In this document: positions 32,770-43,792 of the stretch, one piece after another
How the letters are laid out: every line of letters begins with the position of its first letter
Numbering within the stretch: position 1 is the first letter of the stretch
Source: Vandiemenella viatica
Lineage: Eukaryota; Arthropoda; Insecta; Orthoptera; Morabidae
Reading direction: 5' to 3'
DNA length: 64,000 bases
Assembly (NCBI GenBank): GCA_031002005.1
Contig: CM061914.1
Location: forward strand, 189,614,685 to 189,678,684
Position numbers and translations under genes: made by a program
Notes under the pieces: generated by a model
The model's database searches: none
What the model was told of the DNA's origin: nothing
Seen by the model: only the letters and a program-made list of their open reading frames with translations

Positions 32770-32822
32770 CCCTCATTCTCTCCCGGCTCCAATGACCTCG
32801 ATATCGACGAAGCATAAAGATT
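32770..32822 (+). mobile_element. SINE-1 3'-end scrap
   Basis: The string CTCCAATGACCTCGATATCG-ACGAAGCATAAAG is the terminal portion of SINE-1, without poly(A). Confidence 0.6.
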
Positions 32823-33088
32823 CAGTCAGAATAAAGTACAATGTCTTCACTGGCCGTTCCCGTTATCGCTATTCACTATGTCAGTATTATGGTGTATTAA
32901 GTCAAATGAACACCCCATACTTTGCTTGCTTGAGGTGTCCACTAATTTTTTTCTTCTCTATGTTGGTATCACCTGCCTGAGGTCGCGCCTGGTCCGCAGC
33001 CATTGTGTCTGACCCCGCGTCACGCCCGCCACCTCTGGCCTCGTCCTTCTCTTCCTGCTTCTCTGCCTCGTATTTAGGCCAAATAAGG

Positions 33089-33093
33089 CTGTT

Positions 33094-33125
<32 letters not shown>

Positions 33126-34145
33126 GGCTGTCATCAGTTTGATGCAACCCTCCATCCCTACCAGCTTGTGCTAAACTCTTCAGGTACACATATCCCTTAC
33201 AACCCACGTCCACAATCATCTCCTTCATATATTCTAATCTCTGTCTTCCTCTACAGTTCTTACCTTCCACTGTTCCCTCCAATAACAAACTAACCAATCC
33301 AGCATGTCTCAAAATATGACCTACCAGCCTGTCTCTTCTTTCTGTAAGCTTCTTCCACAAACTGCTTTCTTCATACATTATTTCCAAAACTCTTTCATTT
33401 CGTACTTTGTCTGACCACTTAATTTTCATCATTCTTCTGTAGCACCAGATTTCAAATCCTTCAATTATCTTTCTTTCCTGTATTCCTAAAGACTATGTAT
33501 ATTACCATAAAGTGCTGTGCTCCACACATAGTGTTTTAAAAACTTCTTTCTACTTCCTAGATCAATGTTTGAAACTAAAGGGTTTCTCTTTCTCATTAAG
33601 GCTCTTTTTGCTAATGCTATTCTGCTTATAACATGCTTCGGCCATCGGTTGTAATTTTGTTTCACAGGTAGCAGAATTCACTTACTTCTCCTATTGCATC
33701 CGATCCTATTTTTATATTTAATTTACTGTGATTGGTGTCATTTCTGCTACATTTAATCACTTTTGTCTTGTTTTGATTTGTATTCAATCCAAAATCTTCC
33801 TTCAGTATTTTTTTCATGCCATTCAGTAACTTCTCATTATCCTCATCCATTCTGCTAACAAGACAATGTCATCAGCAAATCGTAGCATACTGATCATTTC
33901 TCCCTGAGCACTTATGCCACATGATTTTTTTTTTTATTTCCTTTATTGCTTCTTCTATATACAAGTTTAATATTAACGGGGATAGACTACAACCTTGTCT
34001 CACATCCTTTTTAACTCATCCGTGTCTCTCATGATTCTCTACTTTTACTGTAGCTACTTGATTCTTATATAATTTATAAAGTATTCTTCTATCTCGCTAT
34101 TTAACACGTTACTTCTTTAAAATTTTGATCTTGTCCACCTAACAC
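33089..34145 (-). mobile_element. LINE-C with reverse-transcriptase palm, tail and poly(A)
   Basis: Reading on minus from about 34145: a VRQGCSLSPLILNLYIEEAI block (about 34010-33950), then MLRFADDIVLLAEW (about 33880-33845), then KILKEDFGLNTNQNKTKVIK. The LYVWSTAL...GIQERK region follows. At 33432-32970 comes an open frame with MKIKWSDKVRNERVLEIMYE, RRDRLVGHILRHAGLVSLL and VEGTVEGKNCRGRQRLEYMK. It ends GACAGCCAAAA and a poly(A) of about 35 (the T run at 33089-33125). The YADD-type Asp pair is preserved as FADD, but frames are broken repeatedly. Most complete LINE-C here. Confidence 0.9.
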
Positions 34146-34169
34146 TGACAAAAGTAAAGCTCAATAATT

Positions 34170-34172
34170 TTA

Positions 34173-34214
<42 letters not shown>
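34170..34214. repeat. Poly(A) run, about 44 bp
   Basis: An uninterrupted A tract just upstream (in LINE orientation) of the LINE-C copy. It may be the tail of another retroelement reading on plus, but no body is recognisable before it. Confidence 0.9.
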
Positions 34215-34215
<1 letters not shown>

Positions 34216-34364
34216 AATGCTGATATTGAACTTAGTTTTTAATAGCCTAAGGGAAGAATGCCGGCCATGTTACATGCTATAACTCGCATCAGAAAACATC
34301 AGTAGCCAACGTAATCCATTCATTGTCCAAAGTGAGTACCGTTATGATTAAATTACACTGATTT

Positions 34365-35190
34365 CTGGAAACCACAGTGAATCTTCACTACAAGGTAATA
34401 AAATAATTTGGCGACCGTGAGAGGACTAGACGCGTAAAGTGATGCTTATATAACATAGTTACTGTGGCTGCTGCACTATGAATCTATACTATGTCACAGG
34501 ACTGTTGCGAGTGTGAGAGGAATATTCGTGTAATGTGATGGTTAAATAACATGCTTTTCTCGGCGACATTGTGAATACTCATTACGTCGCAGTGAAGTAA
34601 CATGGTGACCGTGGAAGGACAGGGCACATAACATGATAGTTAAATTACGTCGTTTTCTCGGCGACACTGTGAATACACTCATTACGTCGCAGTGAAGTTA
34701 CATGGTGACCATGGAAGGACTAGGCACATAACATTATAGTTAAATTACGTCGTTTTCTCGGCGACACTGCGAATACACATTACGTCGCAGTGAAGTTACA
34801 TGGCGACCGTGACAGGACTATGGACATAATGTGATAGTTAAATTACGTCGTTTTCTCGGCGACACTGTGAATACACATTACGTCACATGGCGAACGTGAT
34901 AGGACTAGGTACATAACGTGACAGTTAAATTACGTCATTTTCTCGGCGACACTGGGAATACACTCATTACGTCGCAGTGAGGTTACATGGTGACCGTGAC
35001 AGGACTAGGCACATAACGTTATAGTTAAATTACGTCGTTTTCTCGGCGACACTGTGAATACACATTATGTCGCAGTGAGGTTACATGGCGACCGTGAAAG
35101 GACTAGGCACATAACGTGATGGTTAAATTACGTCGTTTTCTCGGCAGCACTGTGAATACACACAGCGTCATAGTCAATTTTTATGGCGAA
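34365..35190. repeat. Satellite-like tandem array, ~99-bp monomer
   Basis: The landmark TTTTCTCGGCGACAC recurs at about 34555, 34653, 34753, 34851, 34938, 35038 and 35136, giving spacings of 98, 100, 98, 87, 100 and 98 bp. Each unit runs CTCATTACGTCGCAGTGA...ACATGGTGACCGTG...AGGACTAGGCACATAACGTG...GTTAAATTACGTCGTTTTCT. The 87-bp unit lacks the CGCAGTGA-GTT piece. Units left of 34500 are more diverged, so the array decays at that edge. Confidence 0.9.
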
Positions 35191-35790
35191 CGTGTCAGGA
35201 ATGGCGGGGGATAATTTTCAGTACTCTGTCGAATTCGGTAAAAACACTTTAAGGAGGAATAAAATAACTATGATGATCAGAGTGAAGAAATAGAAATAAT
35301 TGGAGTGGTAGAGGTAGTGAAGAAAACTGCTGGCGCTGTCTAAATACTAGATGATACAGACGCTATCGAGCAAAACAAGCGGCCAGCTGTACCAGAAAGA
35401 AAATCCCTATTTGGTAAGACAGGTCAGAGCAGGAAGAACAGAACTGCGCAAAGAAATCAACAGAGTGCTCTATCAGACATCTCTGTGACGTAACCGGTCG
35501 AAATTCAGGATTGTCTGGCCATTGTGTAATTAGTGCCCGGGAATGAAATCATCCGCAGATTGCGCAGTGTCGGGAGGTTATCGCGCCCCAGAGTGAACGC
35601 TAACAATTAGGAGACCTCTGCACTGCGCCGCGCCGTCAGATAAGGCGCAGCCAGCAATTGTCCGTAGCGGCCCGAGCAGGTCGTATCCCGTGAAGTGAAA
35701 ACTGAACGCGTATCCTACGAGCGATCAGCTCTGAGCATTGTTCTGCTACACCAATATTTCTCGGAAAAATTCGTCAGTGATGAAACCACC
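35191..35790. other. Unassigned DNA
   Basis: No gene is recognised. GC-richer at 35520-35690. Confidence 0.4.
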
Positions 35791-35794
35791 TTCA

Positions 35795-36895
35795 GCCAAT
35801 TAAATAATGAAATTAATTTTATTTGCATAGAGAAGTTTTTCCACTCACCCATTTTCCCCTATTTTATACCGGCCTACTTTCAGCCTCTAAGAATTTTAAA
35901 TTCCTTCAGTGCTTTTGTTAAATTATTTTTAACGTTCTTTGATAATTTATTGGAATTCCCTCACTCTCTTATTTACAAAAGACAATTTTCCCATATCTAA
36001 GATCGAGAATATTTCCTCACGTTTATGACTGAAATCAATTGCCAGCTTGCGGTCAAGGTTATCTTTTGCCGTCCATGCCCCTTTCTGAATTCTTTCACTA
36101 TTATCTTTCCACACCTCATCTCCAATATGTGCCTTGTACACTCTCACCACTCTCTTCTCCTCCTCCTGTCTTCCAATGAATCCCACTCAATCTACTTTAT
36201 CATGTTAGTTACTGATTTTGTTCTACAATAATTGCCATAGACAAATCTTACAGCCTTTGTCTGCACCCCCTCCAACTCCTGTATTTGATGCCCAATGTGA
36301 GGGTCCTTACTACACCGCCATATTCAAGCAATGGTCTGACCTATGTTTTTTAATTCAGTTACATTACTTCTCTGCTACATCCCGTTATCACTCTCTGCAA
36401 CAGGTGAAGAATTTTGAAACCTTTTCCTACTACCTGTCCAATGTGTCGTGCCCAGTTGAGCTTGTTATCAAATGTAATGCCAAGATGTTTACATTTCAAG
36501 TCTTCAACAAGCAAATCTTTCCCCACCTTGTAATCATAATCAACCTTCTGTTTTTTATCTGTGTATCTAATAAGCTGACTCTTCTTTTCATTTAACTTCA
36601 TCCCGTGTTTACAAACGCAACTAGATATCCTGTCCAGATCACCCTGCAACTGTTTACAGTCCTCTATCGTTTTGATCCTTTTATACAACATTATGTCATC
36701 TGCAAACAATCTAATTTCAGATAGAAAACAATCAATACAGTTATTCATTAGAATAATGAATAGCAAAGGTCCCAATACGCTACCCTGTGGGACTTCCATT
36801 TTCACTTTAAGCTGTTCTGATACTGCATTTCATACTCTGGCTTTTTGCCATATATCTTGTAAGAATTTGTGTGCCCAGCAAATCACTTTTTCAGC
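35795..36895 (-). mobile_element. LINE-A with reverse-transcriptase palm motifs
   Basis: On minus the copy begins near 36895 (AHKFLQDIWQKARV, stop). It then opens at 36805 with VPQGSVLGPLLFIILMNNCI, RLFADDIMLYKRI, DRISSCVCKHGMKLNEKKSQ, LLVEDLKCKHLGITFDNKLN and VVGKGFKILHLLQRVITGCS. It shifts frame and continues with an EEEKRVVRVYKAHIGDEVWK-like piece (36186-35947). The FADD catalytic pair is present. Fusion of MGFIGRQEEEKR shows frameshifts. The 3' end ATGGGTGAGTGGAAAAAC near 35840 is more diverged than in other copies. Confidence 0.9.
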
Positions 36896-36939
36896 CACTC
36901 AAATGATTTCTACCTTATATACCTTATGTATCCCCGTTA

Positions 36940-37765
36940 ACATTTAACTTGTATATAGAAGAAGCAATAAAGAAAATAAAAGGAAAATTTTCATGTGGCA
37001 TAACAGAACGAATCAGTATGCTACGATTTGCTAAGAACATTTTTTTGTTAGCAGAGCGGGCTAAGAATATTGATAAGTTACTGAGAATCTTGAACAAAAT
37101 ACTAAAGGAAAATTTTGGAATTAATATAAATCAAAGCAAGACAAAAGTGATGAAATATAGCAGAAATTATACCAATCACAGTAGATTAAATTAAAAAGGA
37201 GGATCGAATGCAATAGGAGAAGTAAGTGAATTCTGCTACTTAGGAAGCAAAATTACAACTGATGGCCGATGCAAGAATGATGTTAAAAGCAGAATAGCAC
37301 TAGCAGAAAGAGCTTTCATGTAAAAGAGAAATATTTTAGTTGCAAGTATTGATCTAGGAATTAGAAAGAACTTTCTAAAACTCTACGTGTGGAGCACAGC
37401 ACTTAATGCTAGCGAAACATGGACTTTAGGAATACCAGAAAGAAAGAAAATTGAAGCATTTGAAATGTGGTGCTACAGGTGAATGCTGAAAATTAAGTGG
37501 ACAGACAAAGTTCGGAATTAACGAGAATTGGAAATGATGGGCGAGGAAAGAAGTTTGTGGAAGAAGCTTACAGAAAGAAGAGACAGACTGGTAGGTCACA
37601 TTTTGAGACATGTTGGATTGGTTAATTTGTTAGTGGAGGGAACAGTCGAAGGTAAGAACTGTAGAAGAAGACAGAGATTAGAATATATGAAACAGATAAT
37701 TGAGGACGTGGGTTGTAACGGATATGTAGAGATGAAGAGGTTAGCACAAGATAGGAAGTCTGACA
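36940..37765 (+). mobile_element. LINE-C with mutated catalytic pair
   Basis: LYIEEAIKKIKGKFSCGITE is followed by MLRFAKNIFLLAERAKNI, where other copies have FADD. Both catalytic Asp codons are therefore changed. Then KILKENFGININQSKTKVMK, GEVSEFCYLGSKITTDGR, LYVWSTALNASETWTLGIPE and, at 37528-37760, EERSLWKKLTERRDRLVGHI, VEGTVEGKNCRRRQR, EMKRLAQDRK. Stops at several points. The 3' end is lost. Confidence 0.88.
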
Positions 37766-37794
37766 AGAGAAAACAGTACAAAATGTCTTCTGGA

Positions 37795-37905
37795 ATTAAT
37801 AGAGGAAAAAATCTAAGTGCTACGACGGGAGAGGGGGGTGGGTGGGGGGAGGTTCACAGGAGGCCTAAATGGAGGTACGTAGTTTATGGACCGTCCAATA
37901 GGTTC
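37795..37905 (+). mobile_element. G-rich MITE end, relic
   Basis: GGGAGAGGGGGGTGGGTGG and, 45 bp later, TACGTAGTTTATGGACCGTCC resemble the G-rich subterminal and terminal repeats of the Harbinger-like MITEs. It abuts the truncated LINE-C. The left end is missing. Confidence 0.45.
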
Positions 37906-38057
37906 CACGATGGCTATATACATACTGAGTTTTGTTTTCAGGCCAATCTTACAGGCGTGTAGAGAGGGATTTAATTTTTTTTATGGCGTATTATCTATAT
38001 AGGAATACATGTTATATCCATAAGACGCTGCATTTGGTTTCTGCACGCAAATAGTCA

Positions 38058-38293
38058 TTGCTTTTTTTTTTTTTTTTTTTACTCGAATGGCGTTTGGCTA
38101 CATAGACCATACAGCCAGACCATTGTGATTGTAATTACTCTTCCAGTGTATTGTTGCAACTAAGACTCCAAGCACGGACAGGACATTCACACAGACACAA
38201 AACTCAAACACCCATGCTTGCGGCCGGTATCGAACCGGCGACCTTCGGCACGCGGAGCTAGCGCTCTAGCTCGTATGCCACCGAGGCCGACAT
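38058..38293 (-). mobile_element. SINE-2, full length
   Basis: On minus: GGCCTCGGTGGCATACGAGC (A-box region), GCTCCGCGTGCCGAAGG, B box GGTTCGATACC (about 38229-38239), then a body GTGTTTGAGTTTTGTGTCTG...CTGGCTGTATGGTCTATGTA and a poly(A) (the T run at 38061-38079). The head folds like a tRNA in outline, but this is a SINE, since the body and tail recur at 26.4 kb. Confidence 0.8.
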
Positions 38294-38812
38294 TGCTTAT
38301 ATTTTGAATGTCAGGTAGGTTCGGTTTTACCTACAGCAGCAGAGGCCACTACTATTGAGTTAATTCAAGAGCCATGTTTCACGATCTTCGTTAAGATACG
38401 ATCCTCGTTAAACCACTTGATTACGGTACGTGTAGAAACGCAACTGACCGATTTCGAAAGTCGTGCTTATGCTGATTACTGCAGCGTCGATAAGGAAATC
38501 AGGAATCCCCGGGCGCCAGTGGGCTCTGGCACCTGGAGTGACCCCGGGTCACGCCCGTGACCTCGCTCGTGCCGTGATGTGCCTCCAGATAGCAGCACTT
38601 GTTGCTATAAATACGCCCGCAGCCGTGATGGCTATCTCCCGCCGCTTTTTGGCTCGCTCGTGCAATGAGTTGTGACGCGCGCTATTACACTCCCTCTATC
38701 CAGCGCTCTAAGGCTTCCTCTGCAGTTTATACACTCGCAGACAACCACTATGTTGCGCCGTACAGCAAAATTAACCGTTGCTTATAAGGGTACGGCTACA
38801 CAGTAGCCTTAG
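38294..38812. other. Unassigned DNA, GC-rich core
   Basis: No gene is recognised. A CpG-rich segment at 38490-38690 holds a 70-codon frame without motif. Confidence 0.4.
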
Positions 38813-38889
38813 GCAAAATATATCAATATATCGATAATTTTCATAAAATAATCGATTTTTTATGGTCGATATTTTATCGATATGTAAAA

Positions 38890-39560
38890 AGAAATTGAGA
38901 ATGAGGGTGGGGAATGATCTTACAGAAGAGGGAAAGATTGGAAGAGGTGTAAGACAAGGATGTTTTTTTGTTAGCCGTATTATTTAAAACATATTTGGAG
39001 GAAATTATGAAAAGAAGTTTAAGAGGTAAAGGAGGTGTATGCATGGGTGGATGTAGGATTAGCTGCATAAGGTTTACTGATGACATGGTTTTGCTGGCGG
39101 AAAGTGTCAAGATACTCACAAGAATGTTAGAGGCTTTAGACAACGGGTGTAAGGAATGAGGAATGAGAATCAATAAGACCAAAAATACATATATGATGGC
39201 GGGAAGGAAAAAGAAAGAAATAATGATAACGCTACAAGGAGAAATAATTGAACAAGTGGAGTCCTTCAGATACATCTGGAGTATTGTGAGTGGTGATATG
39301 AGCTGCAAGAAGGGGGTGAAAATAGAATAGCAATGGCAAAGGAAGCTGTCAATAGAAAGAAAAGTTTATTATGTGGAAGGCTGGATAAAAAGCTGAGGAA
39401 AAAACTAGCTAAATGTTTTGTATGGAGTGTAGGACTATATGGAGCGGAAATATGAACGCTACGCAAAGAAGATCTAAAGAGGATGGAAGCTTTCGAAATT
39501 TGGATATGGATGAGGATGGAGAAAATAAGTTGGAAAGACAAAGTAAGGCATGATGAAATC
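38890..39560 (+). mobile_element. RTE-like reverse-transcriptase relic, second family
   Basis: GRGVRQGCF (about 38945), then LEEIMKRSLRGKGGVCMGGC, IRFTDDMVLLAE (about 39057-39100), LEALDNGCKE, stop, GMRINKTKNTYM, VESFRY. The TDD pair keeps the catalytic Asp. The frame is open only at 38968-39159. Wording differs from LINE-C (FTDDMVLLAES rather than FADDIVLLAE), so this is another lineage. TATCGAT-rich stretches lie on both sides (38815-38885 and 40305-40385). Confidence 0.75.
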
Positions 39561-39696
39561 TTCTGAACGAGTCTTAAAAGGAATGAATTTATCGTAATTT
39601 AACATTTTTTCATCAACGGCAGGTTAATAAAGCTGTTAAATTTTAACACGTTTTCGTTAACGTCAATGTTTTTTTTTATTTATTTTTTATTTAACC

Positions 39697-39912
39697 TAGC
39701 GTGGTGGGTGAGTGGTAACGGTTTGGCATCGCATTCGGGAGGACACCGGTTCGAATTCCCGTCCAGGCATCCAGATTTGGGTTTTCCATGGTTTCCCCAA
39801 ATCACGCCAGGCGATTGGTGGGATGCTTCCTTCAAAAGGACCAGCCCCATCCCACCTCTAATGACCTCAGCTTCGACGAGGCATAAAACCATAAGAAAAA
39901 AAAAAAAAAAAC
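39697..39912 (+). mobile_element. SINE-1, nearly full length
   Basis: Head CTAGCGTGGTGGGTGAGTGG, B box GGTTCGAATTCC, body CATCCAGATTTGGGTTTTCC and CCCCAAATCACGCC, a short deletion after CTTCAAAAGGA, then ACCTCTAATGACCTCAGC, GAGGCATAAAACCATAAG and poly(A). Confidence 0.92.
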
Positions 39913-41262
39913 TTCTTTCATATTTGAGCTTAAGCAGTATCTGTACGATCCATCATTAGATAGGAAATAAGAAAACCAGTAAAGTTTTGGGTGAATTACC
40001 AACATTTCACACCTGTTCATTCGGAAATGGCACTGAAGCACCTGATACGCCAAGCCTCTTCTGTGTGGTCTGAAAGAGTGGCTTCTGCTGTTAACTTGGC
40101 GGCACCAGACAACAGGAGTAGACTGACGTTGTAACGTATAATACAGAGTGTTCTTTTGATGTCGGTATCAGACGAATATTGGTTTTACAGATTGTGAAAA
40201 TATGTAAATTAGTAAAAGTTTCTATCATTTCAGTATGTGTCTTTAATTTTTCGGATTTTCTTAAATGTTTTGGGAATATTTTAAAATAATTACTTGCTTT
40301 AGGTAAAAATATCGATATTTTTTCTCAATAGATTTCGATACTGTTTTTTAACATGGATACGATATTTATCGATATATTTTCTCATATGTCCATTCCTAAT
40401 ACACTGGAAGCCATGTTTCCGTCTGAGAAATACAGCCAATATCGGCCAAACAAACAAAAGTCCGCAAAATATGGATTCCGGTGGAAGTGGTTACATTATG
40501 AGCGACCTACTCAGCCGAAATTCGCCAAACACTGCTGAGTTCTTTCACCGACAAAACAATTGTGTTTTATTCGGCACTTGTCCAGGATCACTTGTTCATT
40601 GGTATTTTGCCATATTGTTCGTTGTTAAAGAATGAGAGCATTCTATATTTTAGTATAAATACAGACCGCATTAACAAATCAAAGCTTATACTGAGATGAA
40701 AATCAATTTTAAGGTCTGACACCAGTCCCATGCCATAATCATCTGAGACATCAGACAAAATGTTGAGGTAATTAAAAATATATATACAGACATAGTAAAA
40801 AAAAAAGAGGGTGCTACGTTTGTTACAACAAACGGATAGACAAGGAAACGAAATTTTACGAATGTTTTAGAGTGACACAATCAACCTTCTACGATCATCT
40901 GATGAACCCGGGTTGAAGAAATATTTATTAGACACTCGATAACACGAAAACGTTTGGTCGTAAAACCGGAACATTCATAATTCCCTCTATAGGTCCATCA
41001 ACAGGACCACACAGTGTCTGCCAGCTCGCGGTGTCGTTTGAAGTCACTTCAATAAAGCGAGCGCCAAAACGCCTGAAGTCTGGGCCACTGCAGCCACTTC
41101 AGTACGCAGAATCGGTCGGCAGAGTGAAATATCTGTGAAATTCGGTTCCAGTGTAAACGACGTAAGCTAACGCAGCTACGGCAATGGGGGAGGGGGACAT
41201 GTTTCTTGGATTTTAGGCTTCCCTCCGTGCTAAGTGAAAACGGAAGCCTATATGTATTCCCT
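39913..41262. other. AT-rich unassigned DNA
   Basis: No gene is recognised. TATCGAT-type clusters lie at 40305-40385. Confidence 0.4.
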
Positions 41263-41318
41263 AATCTGGGAGGACGCAGGTTCGAATCACCGTCCGGCCA
41301 TCCAAATTTCGAGAGAGA
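41263..41318 (+). mobile_element. SINE-1 scrap
   Basis: TGGGAGGACGCAGGTTCGAA-TCACCGTCCGGCCATCCAAATTT is the B-box region of SINE-1; both ends are missing. Confidence 0.65.
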
Positions 41319-42253
41319 GGGGTATCATTTGGCCTAACACGCATCTGACAGCGCCTTTTTGTGACTCGTTGGGTGGTTGGAAGTGGCAAGTATAACTATG
41401 TCTGTAGTGCTTGTTTTCTTGTAGATGCTAAAACTATTTTTACTGTATATCTTTTTAATTGTTATGACCAAGAAATGATAACAGGAACTACTTTCCCATA
41501 GAGTACCCTTGCCTCAAACGAACTAATAATGGTAAGAGTTATCTAAAATGGCGACCGTTGTACAGGACTCATGAATTGACCAAATGTTATCTTAAAACAA
41601 TAGCACTATTTCTGCGGCTGTCAAGTAATGTCAACCGGGAAAAGTAAAAAGGTTCGGGGATTTCTCACCGAGTCAACGCGTCTTGAAGACTTGAGCTTAC
41701 AAGACTCTGTCTAATATTATCAGGAATGATAGATGGAAATTTTCGATAAAATGTTCTTTATCAAAAATTACCGCAAAATCTGACTAAAAATGTGGGAGTA
41801 GTGACGCGGTAATGAATCGTCTGGTTTTTTTTTCCAGTCTTCTGTTCCACTGCACGCACCAAATGCATTGGTCGCCACCCAAATCAGGGCACAACTTGTG
41901 GCGTGCTTCATCTGAGAGTCTGACCCTGCCCATACGATTACGTTAGCGAGACCATGTTCCATAGACTTTAGGAAGATGGCGCTGAATGACAGGCAGGCAT
42001 CAGACTGCATTTTTCATGCAGCGGACTTCTAGACTCGGTGAATATTGCAAACACAGAGAACGACGAGTAACCGGCATGCGATTGTCTGCAAATGGCGACC
42101 GTGCGTTGCCAAAAGATACGCAGATTCAGCACGCGTGCGCATCATGCAGACTGCAAAGCTAAAGCTGCAAATTTTTAGCAAATCAGACTTGCTTCCAGGA
42201 TGCACATTGAGAGAAAAACGTCTTTGAAATTTTACTAAATTTCTATGCCTTAT
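41319..42253. other. Unassigned DNA
   Basis: No gene is recognised. The frame 41768-42010 (minus) has no motif. Confidence 0.4.
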
Positions 42254-42497
42254 TAATTTAATTTAATTGCGATGGAGCGTACACTCTGGTGGAAATTTCC
42301 CTAAACTTCCATTTTCCCCCTTTGCCGTGTCCACCTACTTTAACCCTCTATAAATTTCAACTTACCGTTTTTGGTAAATTATTCATCAATTCTCTTGGCA
42401 ACTTATTCCAACTCCTGACCCCCTTACCTACGAAGGAAAATCTTCCTACACCCTTGTGCCTGAAATCGAGTGCCAGCTTGTGGTCATGGTCATAGTG
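42254..42497 (-). mobile_element. LINE-A 3' end
   Basis: On minus: TATGACCATGACCACAAGCT encoding the DHDHKLALDFRHKGVGRFSF block, then GVRSWNKL, then the non-coding tail with GTACGCTCCATCGC and AATTAAATTAA. 5'-truncated. Confidence 0.85.
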
Positions 42498-42696
42498 ACA
42501 TACGATTATTCAAAATACAAAGAAGCAGCCAACATATGATTTTTAAGATCGTGTAGTGATACCACTTTATTACAACAAATCGATTGTTTGAAAATAGCAA
42601 CAAATCACCTTGCTGTTTAGCAATGGATGCCATCAGTAAACATGTGCGAAACGTTCTTACATCCAACCCTCTTTCTCTTTATTTTTCTTCCCATGT

Positions 42697-42848
42697 TTTA
42701 CACCTCGTCGATGTCGTGGTCGTTAGAGTTGAGAAAGGACAGGGTGCAAGCAACGTGAAGGAATTCGACCATGGCGTTTTGAAGGAACCATTCCAGCATT
42801 CACCTGAAGTGATTTCGGGGAACTATGGAAAACCAAATCTGGTAACGT
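42697..42848 (-). mobile_element. SINE-1, diverged, head missing
   Basis: CACCTCGTCGATGTCGTGGT, GAAGGAATTCGACCATGG, TTTTGAAGGAACCATTCCAG and GGGGAACTATGGAAAACC are the SINE-1 3' and central parts in reverse order; the tRNA-like head is absent. Confidence 0.75.
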
Positions 42849-43457
42849 TCTCCTCCCGTATGACGTGCATAAGTTACTGTGTTGATCTTAGTCATTTGCG
42901 CGAACTTAGCAACATGTTTCTATTTTCTTGAAAAAGGGTATTACTCAAAAATATTGTTTCTTTCTGGTTTTAAGGAGCTTTTCTGGTGCTATTTTCTTTC
43001 CATCAACTTTGGTGAGTGTTGGGTATGATTTCCATATAAATATAGCCTCACGGCATTTCTTCCTACTCCATTATTGCTTAAATCCTACGTTAATCAAGAG
43101 ACAGTACGGGTTACCTTCAAACCTGTGGATGGATGTGTAAGAAAAGGATGAACTTGAAGTTATTTAAGTAATGCCAGAGAGCAATGACAGGAAGATGTCG
43201 ATGGGAATGAACCTTGATGAGAGATTAGGTACACACCACAGTACAGAAAGACGTTTGTTGACGGAAAAAAATATTATGTATAGAAGTTGAAAATAGTCAA
43301 AGGCACCATTCGAGTACGAGTAAACCCTTTGCATAACCCGTTTGATGAAGACTCAAAGGCTATAGGGATAAATGAGGATTTTTTGAGGATTTTTTAAAGG
43401 ATTTACGGATCATCGACGAAACGTCCTTTAGAAACAGCAGAGGAAATTGAAAGATTG
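42849..43457. other. Unassigned DNA
   Basis: I see no gene or recognised repeat. Confidence 0.4.
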
Positions 43458-43686
43458 GTTTTTTTTCTGGGTATATAGCTCGTCGACGTCGAGATTATTA
43501 GAGCCTGGAGAGTATTGGGGAACAATGAACGGGAAGCAATTTGGCAATGGCCTATTTGACCAACCATCCCGGCAGTCGCCTGTCATGATGACGGTAATCC
43601 AAGAAAAACTGAAATCTGGATTGCCGGATAGGGATATGAACACACGTCCTCCCGAATGCTACTGCTCAACCACCAAGCTCGGTGGA
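43458..43686 (-). mobile_element. SINE-1, diverged
   Basis: T-rich start (tail), then AGCTCGTCGACGTCGAG, ATGAACGGGAAGCAATTTGG, CATCCCGGCAGTCGCC, AAATCTGGATTGCCGGAT, a degraded B box, CGTCCTCCCGAATGCTAC and CACCAAGCTCGGTG. Confidence 0.85.
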
Positions 43687-43792
43687 GGAGGATTGAGGGC
43701 AAGGTCGGCTCTGTACTAGGGCATTTGCCATGAGTGATTTTGGAAAAGCCGAAAACATTGAAAGAAGTAGAAAAGGATCAAAGGCATACCCC

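Noticed and set aside
34365..35190. CRISPR array
   Set aside because: Monomers are contiguous at 98-100 bp without unique spacers, in a eukaryotic repeat context.
38225..38293. tRNA gene on the minus strand
   Set aside because: It is the head of SINE-2; body and poly(A) follow and recur elsewhere.
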